DNA of 64,000 bases, from assembly GCF_037126465.1 (NCBI RefSeq), contig NC_088202.1:33774213-33838212 (forward strand), written 5' to 3'. The notes beneath the pieces were generated by a model. The model ran no database searches and had not been told where the DNA came from. It saw only the letters and a program-made list of their open reading frames with translations. Shown in pieces: positions 1-10,690 of this stretch (position 1 is the first letter of the stretch; every line of letters starts with the position of its first letter). The DNA comes from Ornithodoros turicata (taxonomy: Eukaryota; Arthropoda; Arachnida; Ixodida; Argasidae). A program made the position numbers and the translations under genes.

Positions 1-110
1 AATTGATGTAATTTGTGAAAAAAATTGGTCATGAAATCCTCGCTTCGCCGTTCCAAGCTACGCCGCCATTTTCGGGATAATTTTGGTGTCATGGCGGCCC
101 GCATAGAAAA
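1..110 (+). repeat. Direct repeat copy 1 (pair with 842-945)
   Basis: This stretch resembles 842-945. Both contain TGTGAAAA, then a CGCTTCGCCGTTCCAA core, then TGGTGTCATGGCGG, with scattered substitutions between. The two copies lie in the same orientation about 840 bp apart and may mark the edges of an old element or a local duplication. No coding capacity was recognised between them. Confidence 0.55.
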
Positions 111-173
111 CAGCAGCCAATGAAAAACGCTCAATTTGATTGACAGGTCGAGCCTCTTTTTTAGGCTCCTCCT

Positions 174-249
174 AATGGCCAGACTCCCTTTGGCATACAC
201 GGCACTGTGTGAACCCAGTGCCGTGTATGCCAAACGGAGTCTGGCCATT
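174..249. repeat. 34-bp-arm palindrome
   Basis: Left arm 174-207 and right arm 216-249 are inverted copies with one mismatch, separated by an 8-nt loop (TGTGAACC). The left half and its upstream sequence recur at 15296-15432, where the right arm is missing and the large inverted block begins instead. It could be the tip of a foldback or MITE-like element. Confidence 0.75.
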
Positions 250-2347
250 AATGGGACCTGCCTATACCTGAGGCTCCACCCACTTTTTGAGGTATCTAGC
301 CAATCACAGGACGAAATACAGTTGTCTATTGTTACATCCATCCAGTACTTATACCTTACCCTTATTTACTGGACGCTACCATTTTGGAGAAAATTGATGG
401 ATTTGGATTGAAACGGATATCACTGGTGACAGACCGAAACGACGGATTTTGCGCCCACTTTTATCAACGCCATCTGCACGGAGAGAGGCATGTTGGGAAG
501 GCTCAGAATAGCAGAAATGGTTGCTGGCAGAAGTCATTGGCCAGGATGGCGGTACAACCGCTTCTTCGTAGCAGACGACAGCCGGTATGAAGTTTTATAT
601 CACGTAATGTAAGTACATTGAATCAAAAAGGAGCAAAGATGTATGTATAAATAAAATGCAGCTATATAATGCAAAATCCTACGTATAAGGGTCGTCCTTC
701 TTGCTATTTTCCTGGTATCACAATCTTAACTAGGCCTAACGTTAGCGACGAAACATACCATTTTCACGTAAATAATGATGGCGGAGCGAAAGTTGAAGCT
801 GATTTTGCACATGCGTACATGAGGATATATACTCACAGAATGAAATTAAAGTAGCCTGTGAAAATTTTTTGTCACGAAATCTCCGCTTCGCCGTTCCAAA
901 CACCATCCTCCATCTTGGAGAAAATCTGGTGTCATGGCGGGTGTACCCTGTTACCCACTCTTAATAATAAAACTTTTGAAATCCACGCTAAGAAATCCAC
1001 CCTTCAAATTCCAATCCTTTCAAATTCAAACTGTCAAAATAAATCACAATGGGTCTATGCAGTCCAGTGTTAAGCATGGTTTTACGTGAGAAAATCTGTG
1101 TTTAAGAAGGTCACACTCCAGAATAACGAGTCTTTATGCAATTCTGTGTGGTATTCAGCATGTATCTTTCAATTATTCATTAATTTAATTAAGTTAGAGG
1201 CGTAAATAACTACGCGTATGAATACTAGGAAAACAACGCTTCAGAGGTTCGGCCGTTCGGCTACTATTGGGGACGAGGCTATTAGAGAAAATGGAGTAAC
1301 GACGGAGCTGTATGGTGTTGCGTGATGTGGTGCATGAAAAGGATAATCACTGCAAGCTCTAATAAAGCATATGTTTCTTCTGCCGATTTCGTCAGGTATT
1401 TTTCAGACGTGTAACGACTTGGTGTGCTAACACGCGCGTGTAACTTATGAAGGAATTCATTGGTGAAGTGACATTGATGCAGTCGTAGCTGTTTTGGACA
1501 GGCAATCTGGTAGCGAAAAATGTCCACGATAGGAAAACGTACCGTAAAACTGCTGTGTCGACCATTTGTCACGACGGTAATCACGTACATCACGGTAAAC
1601 ATCATGGAAACGTCTCTTGCTTTCCTCGGCCTCGGCCTACGAAGAACCGCTAATGTTTGATAAGCGCCGCGAAAAGTGGTTTAGCAAGGTAAAACTGTGC
1701 CGGGAACGCCGTCACATGAGGGATGTGTTTAATTAAATCACAGTGAAAGGTAGCAAAGGAATTGTTACTGGTCATGTAGAAAGCAGATCTCGTTCACCAA
1801 CATATCAATGGATTGTTTAAATAGTGTTCCTGTCAATGGACAACTGACGTTTTCGTCCCGTCTATACTGAGAAATGTTGGCCCAGAGCTTGGTTTCTGGA
1901 TGCCACAAAACACTTCTCGCCAATGTGGTGCACTGTGACTCAATGGGGCATTTACAGCTCAGTGTCATTACCACATGAGGCAAGTTGGCTCTCTCAGGTG
2001 CTGTCACTGCAGTGCTGTAGAAGATCCAGAGTATATTCTTTGTCATTGCCCACACTACTGAGCTTTCCAAACTGCCATTTTGAGATCTCAATAATCTGAA
2101 CTCCTGCCCCTCTCTCTAAAATTTCTTCGCCTATAGCTAAATCGAGCCAACGAATGCCTGCTCTCGAAGCTCTTTTGGCAATTTTGGACTCCATGGGACA
2201 TTATTTCCTTCCTCACACCACAAGCAACTATGGGGTAGAGTACCGCCCCAGGCAATGAAACTCTGTCCATCTCAAAATAAAGTTGATGAACAGCATCTGC
2301 AACTTCTGTGAGGTGGCTTCAACCACTCTTATAACTACATGATACAG
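250..2347. other. No gene recognised
   Basis: Only short, unconserved reading frames are present. The second copy of the 1-110 repeat is at 842-945. I see no RNA gene, transposon terminus or array otherwise. Confidence 0.6.
842..945 (+). repeat. Direct repeat copy 2 (pair with 1-110)
   Basis: This is the diverged second copy of the repeat at 1-110. It shares the CGCTTCGCCGTTCCAA core and the TGGTGTCATGGCGG segment in the same order and orientation. Confidence 0.55.
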
Positions 2348-2466
2348 ACAAAATACAGAAACCGACACTTCCTCAGGTAGGACCTAAGAAAGCGTGGACC
2401 TCCATGCGAAACCTTGTACAAATTAAATTTAAACAAAAATCTTCAGTGTCGGTTTCTGTATTTTGT
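2348..2466. repeat. Small hairpin/MITE-like unit with 22-bp perfect TIRs
   Basis: Positions 2348-2369 (beginning ACAAAATACAGAAACC) and 2445-2466 are perfect inverted copies around about 75 bp of AT-rich spacer. The size fits a very short MITE or hairpin-forming element. No clear target duplication was found, so transposition is not shown. Confidence 0.6.
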
Positions 2467-4443
2467 TTATGCGATCTACAGGACTTGACTCCCCTCTTCG
2501 TATATCAACCACATGTATGTGTAACCTAGGAATGCTGGTATGTGGGTGGAGTGACTAGTTTGCCACAGTACCACAAATAGGAACACAAATGGCTGATAAA
2601 TCTGCTACAGAATGTGGGCCAAGATGATGAGCACTTGGAATCATCATAGTTTTCAATACCATGCAGAGTAGTAGAGTAGAGTAGAGTACCCTCAAATTTT
2701 GTATTACTTTTTCTGAATTACTTATAATTATGCAGCAGCTACATAGGCAGCAGTTAAAATGCTACTCAGAATTGCCAAAACTTCATGCTAGCACTCAATT
2801 CTTTTTACAAACTTTGGTTTGTGATGTGATGAATGTTTCAGTGACTTCCATAGGCCCGGTTTCACCAACTCTTGTTAACTGAACCAATATCAAGGGTTGC
2901 CAATCCTCAAACAGACACTTCTTTTTTTCCATCGGTGATGTGGTGAAGCAGATAGTTTAATGACCGTTCATCTTAGTTCAGATGCTGAAAAGGTTGGTGA
3001 AACTGGGTCATTATGTAGCCTTTGTGTTCTGGTGCTGTGCAATGGTTTTTCGAGGGATTCGAACTACAAAAAAAGGTTAGTAATAAAAAAAATTCTTGGC
3101 ATACCTACCTACCTACATATATGTCCTGGACAGCATGTAAGAAACTCAACAGAATATAAATGTCATCATGACATTGGTAGACAGACTGATACCGAAACAA
3201 ATCGGAAGGGGAGGGCTGGGTTCCACGAATGGGCACTTGTTCACTGCCTCCTCTTGAAAGAAAAGTAGGACCGAAAGTCGCGTGCTCTGTCAAAGACCAC
3301 CATAATCCCCTCAAGACCGTGCCTTTTTGATGCGAACTCGTCCCCCCTAGCTTTGAGCGTAGCTCAACTGCACCAAATTGGTGGCACTGTTGAACAGTAT
3401 GATGTCATTTGTTTTTATGATGGACAGTATGATGTCATTTGTACCGTTTCTAAGGCACTTTGTACAAGGGTTTTGTATGCCAGCAGTGTACTGTCTGCGA
3501 AAGGTAGTTTCCGTGTCCACTTCAAGAACACAATTTTTTTAAGAGGCTTAGAGGATGCGTAACTAATGTGTGATTCCCACTAAATATCAGAAGAGAGGTG
3601 CACACTTAAATACCTGAAACCCTCAACTCAATTAATTGTAGGATCAAAATTACGTGGGAATATATTGAGGTTTGTCTCGTTCACAAAAGACATCATTGCA
3701 CACTCTGCAAAGTGCATCGGTAGTTGCCATGGCCTACATCAATCATAGATACTGCAAACCACTCATTGAGCATAGTCAGTCCGCGGTACGCAAAGTGAAA
3801 AGCGTCATTGCCCATTGTGAACATGGCCATGCAACAGTGCTTGCGGCTTCGCATTTCTCACTAGTTTCTTTCATAACTTTGTTATGAGATGACTAATGCT
3901 TTGCCAATTCAACACTTGGAACTTTGGAACAACTTTGCAAAGCATATGTACTCGTATGCACTTCCTATAATCGCTCCAGGAGTATTTCTTCCGTAACATA
4001 TCTCAGCAAAGCAGTATGTCATGTAGGTAACACAATTTTGGCACAGTATTTGCTTGATATGTCCAACAAACAGAGATATCAAATCTTTGTGCCAAAATGG
4101 TGTGCCACGTGTCCGTGTAAAGACGTGTCGCATCTTGATGTTGAATGCAAGAAGTTAATGTTTGACAACATATATGTCATGGGTTAAATAGAGCAGTATA
4201 TCATACACATCAGAAGAATGCCAACACTTCAGTGCTTTACGTTTACCTGTTATTCCAATGTTTACTCTCCCTTCTACTGGAATTATGTATTTCAGAATCA
4301 TTTTTGTATTACTGAATTTTAATTTGGCAATCCTTTCACATGTCTTGTGATAGACAGGTTACCAATGTAAGCAGTGTTTACGTGCCTCTCACAACCTGCA
4401 TCTTTATGCAAAAGTACTCCAAAAGCCGGGAGACGACATAACT
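2467..4443. other. No gene recognised
   Basis: AT-rich sequence with only short reading frames. A 19-bp unit (ACAGTATGATGTCATTTGT) occurs twice at 3394-3412 and 3424-3442. Nothing else stands out. Confidence 0.55.
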
Positions 4444-4723
4444 AGACAAAAAAGTAGAGAACTCCAACTTAACATAACAAAATAACAAGGTTTACTCAGA
4501 CGTTTCATCCGTCATGCGACGGACATCATCAGTGCCAAACTGAATGAGCGATTGCACAACCGGTCATTATTTAAGGAGATGGGAGTATTGTTCGGGGAAG
4601 GGCCACGGTTTTTCTTAAAAACCGAGGGGTCACTGCGTATGTTCCGAGACTCTAGAAGCTTCCTGTGTCCCCATCTTTGTTCTCTCTTGTTATGTTAAGT
4701 TGGAGTTCTCTACTTTTTTGTCT
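4444..4723. mobile_element. 280-bp element with 37-bp perfect TIRs and hammerhead-like core
   Basis: Positions 4444-4480 (beginning AGACAAAAAAGTAGAGAACT) and 4687-4723 are perfect 37-bp inverted repeats. Read on the minus strand the interior has the hammerhead ribozyme core CTGATGA (4532-4526), a 6-bp stem II with a 4-nt loop (TCCGTC/GACGGA at 4523-4518 and 4513-4508), then GAAAC (4506-4502). Hammerhead motifs are known from the terminal repeats of Penelope-like retroelements, and Penelope-like remnants occur elsewhere in this window, so a non-autonomous Penelope-derived unit is plausible. Stem I, stem III and the cleavage triplet were not resolved, so self-cleavage is inference. Confidence 0.55.
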
Positions 4724-5217
4724 GCATTTTTATGTCTGAGGGTGTTTTTGTGACAAGAGGGCAAGGGTGCCGGCAACATGGCACATGTTCACAAAAATGC
4801 AGAACCAGAGACACACACACACACAAAAAAAGTATAGCATAACACAGTCCCAATCATTTTGTCGTGTCCTCTTTGATGTGTCGTCTGTTCTACAGTTTTT
4901 TCTTTTTTTTTTCGTGTGTAGTTTCTGGATTTTAAGCCCAGGAGCAGTTGCTGTAGAGGATGCTGAGAACATGTGAAGCATAGATTTTCTCATTCTCACA
5001 TTATGCTGTAAGCAGTGTGAAATACAACCCAAAAGGAATTTAATGAGAGACAACTTACATTGTGGTGGAACCGTTAAGAAAAATCAAGATCAGTGTGGGA
5101 ACATTGCAAAGGAAAAATAATTCTGAACCATAATGGATTTCTATCCTATTTAATGGTGCAGTAGCAGATGAAAGTAATCCAAATAATATTAAAGAAGTAA
5201 CCGTGCAAATTATCAGA
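4724..5217. other. No gene recognised
   Basis: Simple-sequence bits (a short CA run near 4815, a T tract near 4905) and short reading frames only. Confidence 0.5.
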
Positions 5218-5760
5218 CAAACAGTGAAGCTGGCTGCAGTACACTACAATGTGTCACATGTAACAATATCAGTGTTTCCAAAACTGACACATAAACCTTA
5301 GGGAGGCCGCAATAGTCAAAGCGGTGGTTACACCAGTTGGCGAAAAGAAAAAGCAGATGAAATGAACGCAATATGCGACAAAACCAAGGAAACTATCACG
5401 CTACAACTGCAATATATTGAAGTTGTTTTTAAAAAATAGAAGTTAGTTCAGCGCACAGATATCAGCTGTCTAACACACAGCCATCCCGAAAACTATGCCC
5501 ATCTTCGTTGATGCACCCACGAATCCACAGGAAGACCGCCGAGGCTTTCCCACTGGGATTAAGTATCCGTACCTTGAACTGTGAACAGTTTGGTGTACAC
5601 TCCAGAAAACGAGAACAGCTGATTGCCGATTTCATGGGCGCGGCCATGCGAGCCGACAAGGACAGTTCAACAGAGGAGCAATTTGAACGCGAATGTGGCG
5701 CTAGTGGTAGGCGCAACAATGTGCACTTCATACGACGTAAAGTGACCAAAAATTAAGCAG
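5218..5760 (+). repeat. Dispersed repeat with conserved short ORF (copy 1)
   Basis: This segment is repeated in inverse orientation in two pieces, 10690-10320 and 7560-7267. The pieces are contiguous in this copy and split by a LINE in the other. At 5508-5756 it holds a reading frame beginning MMHPRI with KREQLI and STEEQF further on. The same peptide is readable in the other copy (7510-7316, minus) despite nucleotide differences, which suggests it was once coding. I do not recognise the protein. It may be a transposase fragment or part of a duplicated gene. Confidence 0.6.
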
Positions 5761-6196
5761 CGAGGATGCGTGCTTGCTCATTTGTGATTATTTGGGCCTG
5801 TAATCCACATCACGGTTCAGAAAAGCTGCTAAAAATGCCGATGACTGGCACAAGAAAAACGAGTTCGCAATGTTTTTTGACCTGTTGCGGTTCAAGCGAA
5901 TATATCTTTTTTGTGCTTCCTTCCTCTTTTTTTCTCTCTTGTTTTTTCTTTTTCTTTTATTGTTTTTTACTGTTGTCGGTTCGTTCCGGAGCCCTAGCTT
6001 GGAAAGCTGCTCCTGTTTAGTTTCGGTATAAATCGGAATGTGGGGGCAGGGGGGAACAGTCCACCGCTCCTCGAGTTTTCACAGTGCTGGCTCTTACCCC
6101 CCGTCCCCCCCCACCCCCGAATTTTCCCTCCGAGGACCTCTTTGAAAATGCCGTACTTCTCAATCTCTAACTCCATGTCCAGCAGTGCTCTCCTTC
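5761..6196. other. No gene recognised
   Basis: T-rich tracts near 5925-5975 and G/C-rich stretches near 6040-6120. No protein or RNA signature. Confidence 0.5.
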
Positions 6197-6234
6197 AGGT
6201 TAGGTTAGGTTAGGTTGGGTTAGGTTAGGTTAGG
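6197..6234 (+). repeat. Interstitial telomere-like (TTAGG)n tract
   Basis: About seven and a half units of AGGTT (the TTAGG repeat), one altered to GGGTT, followed by unique sequence on both sides. TTAGG is the ancestral arthropod telomere repeat. Here it is internal, so it is probably a repaired break, telomerase fill-in or transposed fragment rather than a chromosome end. Confidence 0.85.
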
Positions 6235-7266
6235 GCTCGCTCCCCCTTGGCGACTTCCGAGTTAGTGCGAGCGAAGTATCTCAATAATGGAAAATCTGAA
6301 ATGGTGCACTAAAAACAAATGTCACCTCTGGGGATAATAATTTGAAGGATATAGATGAAGGATTCATCTCATATCTAAACCGATTGCCAGCAATTCTGCT
6401 CTTTCTGTTCCTCGAAGAAAGAAAAAGAGCTTCACACACACACACAAAAAAAATACATCTTAGTGAATTATGCAAATTAGAATGCCAAAATACCTTGCAG
6501 ATAAGGTTTTCCTCCACTCGCGTACGCGTACGTGCCAAACTATACACAAAGTCCTAGTTGTTTTATTTTAAAAAATCTCCATTAAAATGGCTACGACCAC
6601 GGAGTATGCGTTTGTGGCACCCCGTTTATTTTGTGTGTGTGTGTGTTTCAGCTTGGGGGGACAAACTTAGTCACGATAGCACGTCATTTTCACAGTTGAG
6701 TTCTACGGGCGCGTATCTTTTCCAAGAGGGACTAATGGATGACTAATCAATTAAATTCATTAATTAACTCTAATAAGGACGTCTTGAACAAAAGCCAGAT
6801 ACCGATATGAGAGACTGTCCTAGTTAAAATCCACGTTTAAAAATTTTGAAACGCGTACGTGTATTAAAATATCAATCCCTGAATTTTGACATGCAAAGGC
6901 CAAAACCGAAACTGTGGCAACCACGTTTGGGGTGGTGGTCTTCACGGTACGGGATCTGTATGGGATACTTCTGTAAGTCAACTGAGCTCACAACTATATT
7001 GTCCTGGCTCAGAAACCGTATGTTTCTGGAACGTAGAGAGGGAAAAAAGGAATCACACAACAGGAATATACTTCAAGTACTCTTCTCCTTAGGGAAGCGA
7101 GGAAGCGAAAGCTTTATTGACTCTACGTTACGTTGCACTAGTGTCAGCGCGCTGAGCGGTTGAGCTGGAATTGGAATTAGAATTGGAAATGAATCAAACA
7201 GAATGATAAATATTACTAGAAAGAAAAAGAATGAAAAAAGCGTTATCTGAGCTGATCGAACTCGGT
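6235..7266. other. No gene recognised
   Basis: Only short reading frames, a CA run near 6435 and a GT run near 6635. No motif of a known family was seen. Confidence 0.5.
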
Positions 7267-7560
7267 TCACTCTGGAAATTGTTGCACCGACGACTGGCGC
7301 CACGTTCGAACTTACCTAAAATTGCTCCTCTGTTGAACGGTCCTTCTCGGCTCGCATGGCCGCTCGCATGGCCGCGCCCATGAAAGCAGCAATCAGCTGT
7401 TCTCGTTTTGTGGAGTGTGCACTGAACTGTTTGTAGTTCAAGCTACAGGTACTTAATACGAGTGGGAGAGCTTCGGCAGTCTTCCTGTAGATTCGTGGGT
7501 GCATCAACAAAGATGGGCATAGCCTTCGGGATGTCTGTGTGTGTCAGCCGGTGTCTTTCT
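7267..7560 (-). repeat. Dispersed repeat, copy 2, distal piece
   Basis: Reverse complement of roughly 5490-5745. The peptide of copy 1 is readable on the minus strand (7510-7316), with a 12-nt in-frame tandem insertion that duplicates residues of an alanine/methionine/arginine run. The other half of this copy is at 10320-10690, so the LINE between them inserted into it. Confidence 0.65.
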
Positions 7561-10315
7561 CCGTCTGTTACGTCGCGAGACAACTGAGATCACCGTCTGT
7601 GCGCGCTCAGGAAGCTTGAAATCTGCCCTGATACATATATACAGTAATATACAACTTCAATATACGCTGATACATATACGGTCAATAAATTGGGACTTGC
7701 TCCACGGCAATCTTTCCAGGAGTTCACAAGAGACACTGTTTGTGGATTTATGCCTTACATTTAATCTATCGCATGTCGTTCCACATCCTATGCGAATAAC
7801 TCATGCCACGCAGTCAACCCTTGACTTGGTTTTAACCTCCCATACTGAGCACATCACTTCTTTGCATGTCACTGATGGTCTCAGTGACCACAAGGCCATT
7901 TTCTAAGATATCTCTTCAAGTAGTCCAAATGTTCATAAATTCAACGATAAAACCATATACGACTATGCTCGAGCTAACTTCCAAGCCATCAACGAGGGTC
8001 TTGAAGCTCTGTATGAAAATTCATTTCATGGCACCTTGCCTCACTCCATTGAGGATAACTGGTCCCTCTTTCGTGACAACATAAGCTACCTTACCGGGTA
8101 CAATGTTCCAAAGATAAGAGTGAAATCTTATGATCACAATCCTTGGTTCACGAAAAGTCTTAAAATCTTGCTAACCAAGAAAAAGCGCTTATTCAGGAAA
8201 GCAAAGCGTCTTGGCGACAACGTATCATGGGCTAAATTTCACTACTGTGAACGGGAATACAGGTGCTCGATCAAGGAAGTGAAACATAAGTTCTTTACCA
8301 TCGACCTCCCGTCTCTCTTGACGAATAAACCAAAACAATTTTGGAAAATCTTATCTCCACGAAAATCCCACCGTATCAGTCAGACACCCGCCGACAGCGA
8401 CTGCGCCAACGCTTTCGCTTCCTTGTTTTCATCCGTTTTCAACACCGATAACGGGTACACCCAAACTCCATTATCAGTAATCGCCTTGTCACCTATGGTC
8501 CCCATTCATATCAGCACTCATGGCATTTGTAAAATTGAGTCACTTAAGCTGTCGTCGAGTGCTGGTCCGGACCCTATTAACCCGAAGGTTCTATACAACA
8601 CGAGATCTATTTCCAGCAAGATTCTATGTTGCATATTTACTCAGTCACTCCAAGATTCTGCCATACCGCAGGACTGGAAGATGGCGAAGATTGTCCCTAT
8701 TCACAAATCAGGCAGCTGCCACATCGTTAATAACTACCGCCCCATTTCACTCACATCTATAGTATGTAAAATTCTCGAACGCATACTCCAACGTAGTTAA
8801 GTACCTTGAAGAAAAATGCTTCTTCTATCACTTGCAGCACGGGTTTCGAAACCTCTTTTCATGTGAAACTCAAGTAGTCAGTTTTGTTCACGACATCTTT
8901 CTCCACGCGGACAATAATCATCAGACTGACGCCGCTTTCTTAGACTTTCGCAAGGCCTTCGATATGGTGCCGCACTCTAAGCTTCTATACAAACTCTATC
9001 TGCTTAACCTCGACCCGTATGTCGTCCATTGGATAGCTCAATTTCTGACTAATCGTACGTTATTTGTTACTTGCAACAACCACCAATCCCCAGATGTACC
9101 TGTGCTTTCTGGTGTCCCTCAGGGTTCAGTCCTCGGCCCTCTCCTTTTCCTTATCTATATAAATGACCTTCCTTCAGGCATATCTTCCACGATTTGTCTC
9201 TTTGCTGATGACTGTGTAGTGTACAGGCAAATCCTCTCTCCTTCTGACCAACTAACCTTACAAAGCGACCTTTAACTAATCCGGCATTGGTGCAATGAGT
9301 GGCAAATGCCTCTGAACATTGCACAGTGTCGCATTTTGTCGTTTTCTCGAAGACGGGTCTCCTGCCTTCCTCCTTTCCCCTACACTCTAAGTGATATCAC
9401 ATTAACCCGAGCAGATTCTTACAAATATCTTGGAATCCTCCTTTCCTCCAACCTAACTTGGAACGAGCACATCAACCACATAATAACTAACGCTTCTCGC
9501 TCCCTAGGCTTTGTTAGACGCACCATCAGGTTGGCGGGCTCCATCTTAAGCTCCTAACCTTCACGGCTCTTGTACGAAGCAAGCTGGAATATGCATCACC
9601 TATTTGGGACCCTCCTCAAAAGTATCTCTGCGACGCCCTAGAAGCCATCCAGAATCGGGCTGCCCGTTTCATTTCCAACGACTACAAATTCGATCCCTTG
9701 TAACCGCGTTAAAATCAAACCTTAATCTCGACTCACTCCAACATCGTCGCCGTATTGCCAAGTTAGCCCTCTTCCATTGGTTCTTTTTCATCTTGCCACC
9801 GCACCAATCGCCCATCACCCGACCGAGTGTCATTTTTCCTTGCATCCACCACACTAATAAGGTCACATGCTTTCATTGTAATACCAATGCATTATCCAGA
9901 TCATTCTTTTGTTCAACTGCCATCGAATGGAACAACCTCCCATCACCTCTCGCAACTATTATCTAACATACACTATTTTGTAACACCCTCTCCCGTTCAC
10001 TCCACCCACAAGACCACCACGCTTGTATGTCAGTTGCTATGAAATTTTTCACCTCCCCCTTATCATATTTGTTAATTATCTGTACTTACGTGAACGAACT
10101 CCCTGTTTCACGCTTTAATACTTGTTTTCATATAAGATTGTACTGTCGTCGTTTCTTTATTTTCCTGTTTACTTACTGCTAATTGTGTTGTTCTTTTCTG
10201 CTTGCTTGTTTGTTTCTATCAAGTTGCCGTAAATGTATCTTACGCTCGAGTTCCCACCCCCCATGTAATGTCCTCCGGACCCTTGGGGTTCTCGAAATAA
10301 ATAAAGAAATATGAA
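7560..10315 (+). pseudogene. Decayed non-LTR retrotransposon (endonuclease + reverse transcriptase)
   Basis: Broken reading frames follow the order of a LINE of the Jockey/CR1/L2 type. About 7730-7906 gives the C-terminal endonuclease signature (STLDLVLTS, then LSDHKAIF). About 8036-8800 is the linker and first RT blocks (SSSAGPDPINPKVL, WKMAKIVPIHKSG, NNYRPISLTSIVCKILE). 8832-9275 carries DFRKAFDMVPHSKLL, SGVPQGSVLGPLLFLIYIND and the catalytic FADD. 9306-9966 is the thumb and C-terminal region with EWNNLP. Frameshifts near 7906 and 8040 and stops near 8800, 9273 and 9557 make it non-functional. The 3' end runs into an AT-rich tail with AATAAATAAAGAAA at about 10297. It lies antisense to the older repeat it interrupts. 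The 5' boundary is approximate. Confidence 0.88.
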
Positions 10316-10319
10316 TGTT

Positions 10320-10690
10320 ATACTAGTGCGTGCAAGTAGCGTCTGATGTAGGTCCACGGTCTCGTCATGATACAGTGAGGAATACTGCTGCACACTTGAT
10401 TCAAAGCATTGCTGCGAGTTAGCTTGTTTCCCGACTGATTGTGTGCTGAACTGAACTTGCATTTTTGTAAAACAACTTCAATATAATGCAGTCGTAGAGA
10501 GATAGTTTCCTTGGTTTTGTGGCATATTGCCCTCACTTCATCTGCTTTCTCTTGGGCCCCGTTTGGGCTATCGCGGCCTCAATGGGGGTCCTGACACACT
10601 GTTTGGGAAACACTGAGGCATACTGTATATTGTTACATGTTGTAGTGTACTGAAGCCAGCTTCACTGTTGTATTGTTTCTTCGCGTGATT
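10320..10690 (-). repeat. Dispersed repeat, copy 2, proximal piece
   Basis: Reverse complement matches about 5218-5460, including AACCAAGGAAACTATC and ATATTGAAGTTGTTTT segments. With 7267-7560 it forms one copy split by the LINE insertion. Confidence 0.65.
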
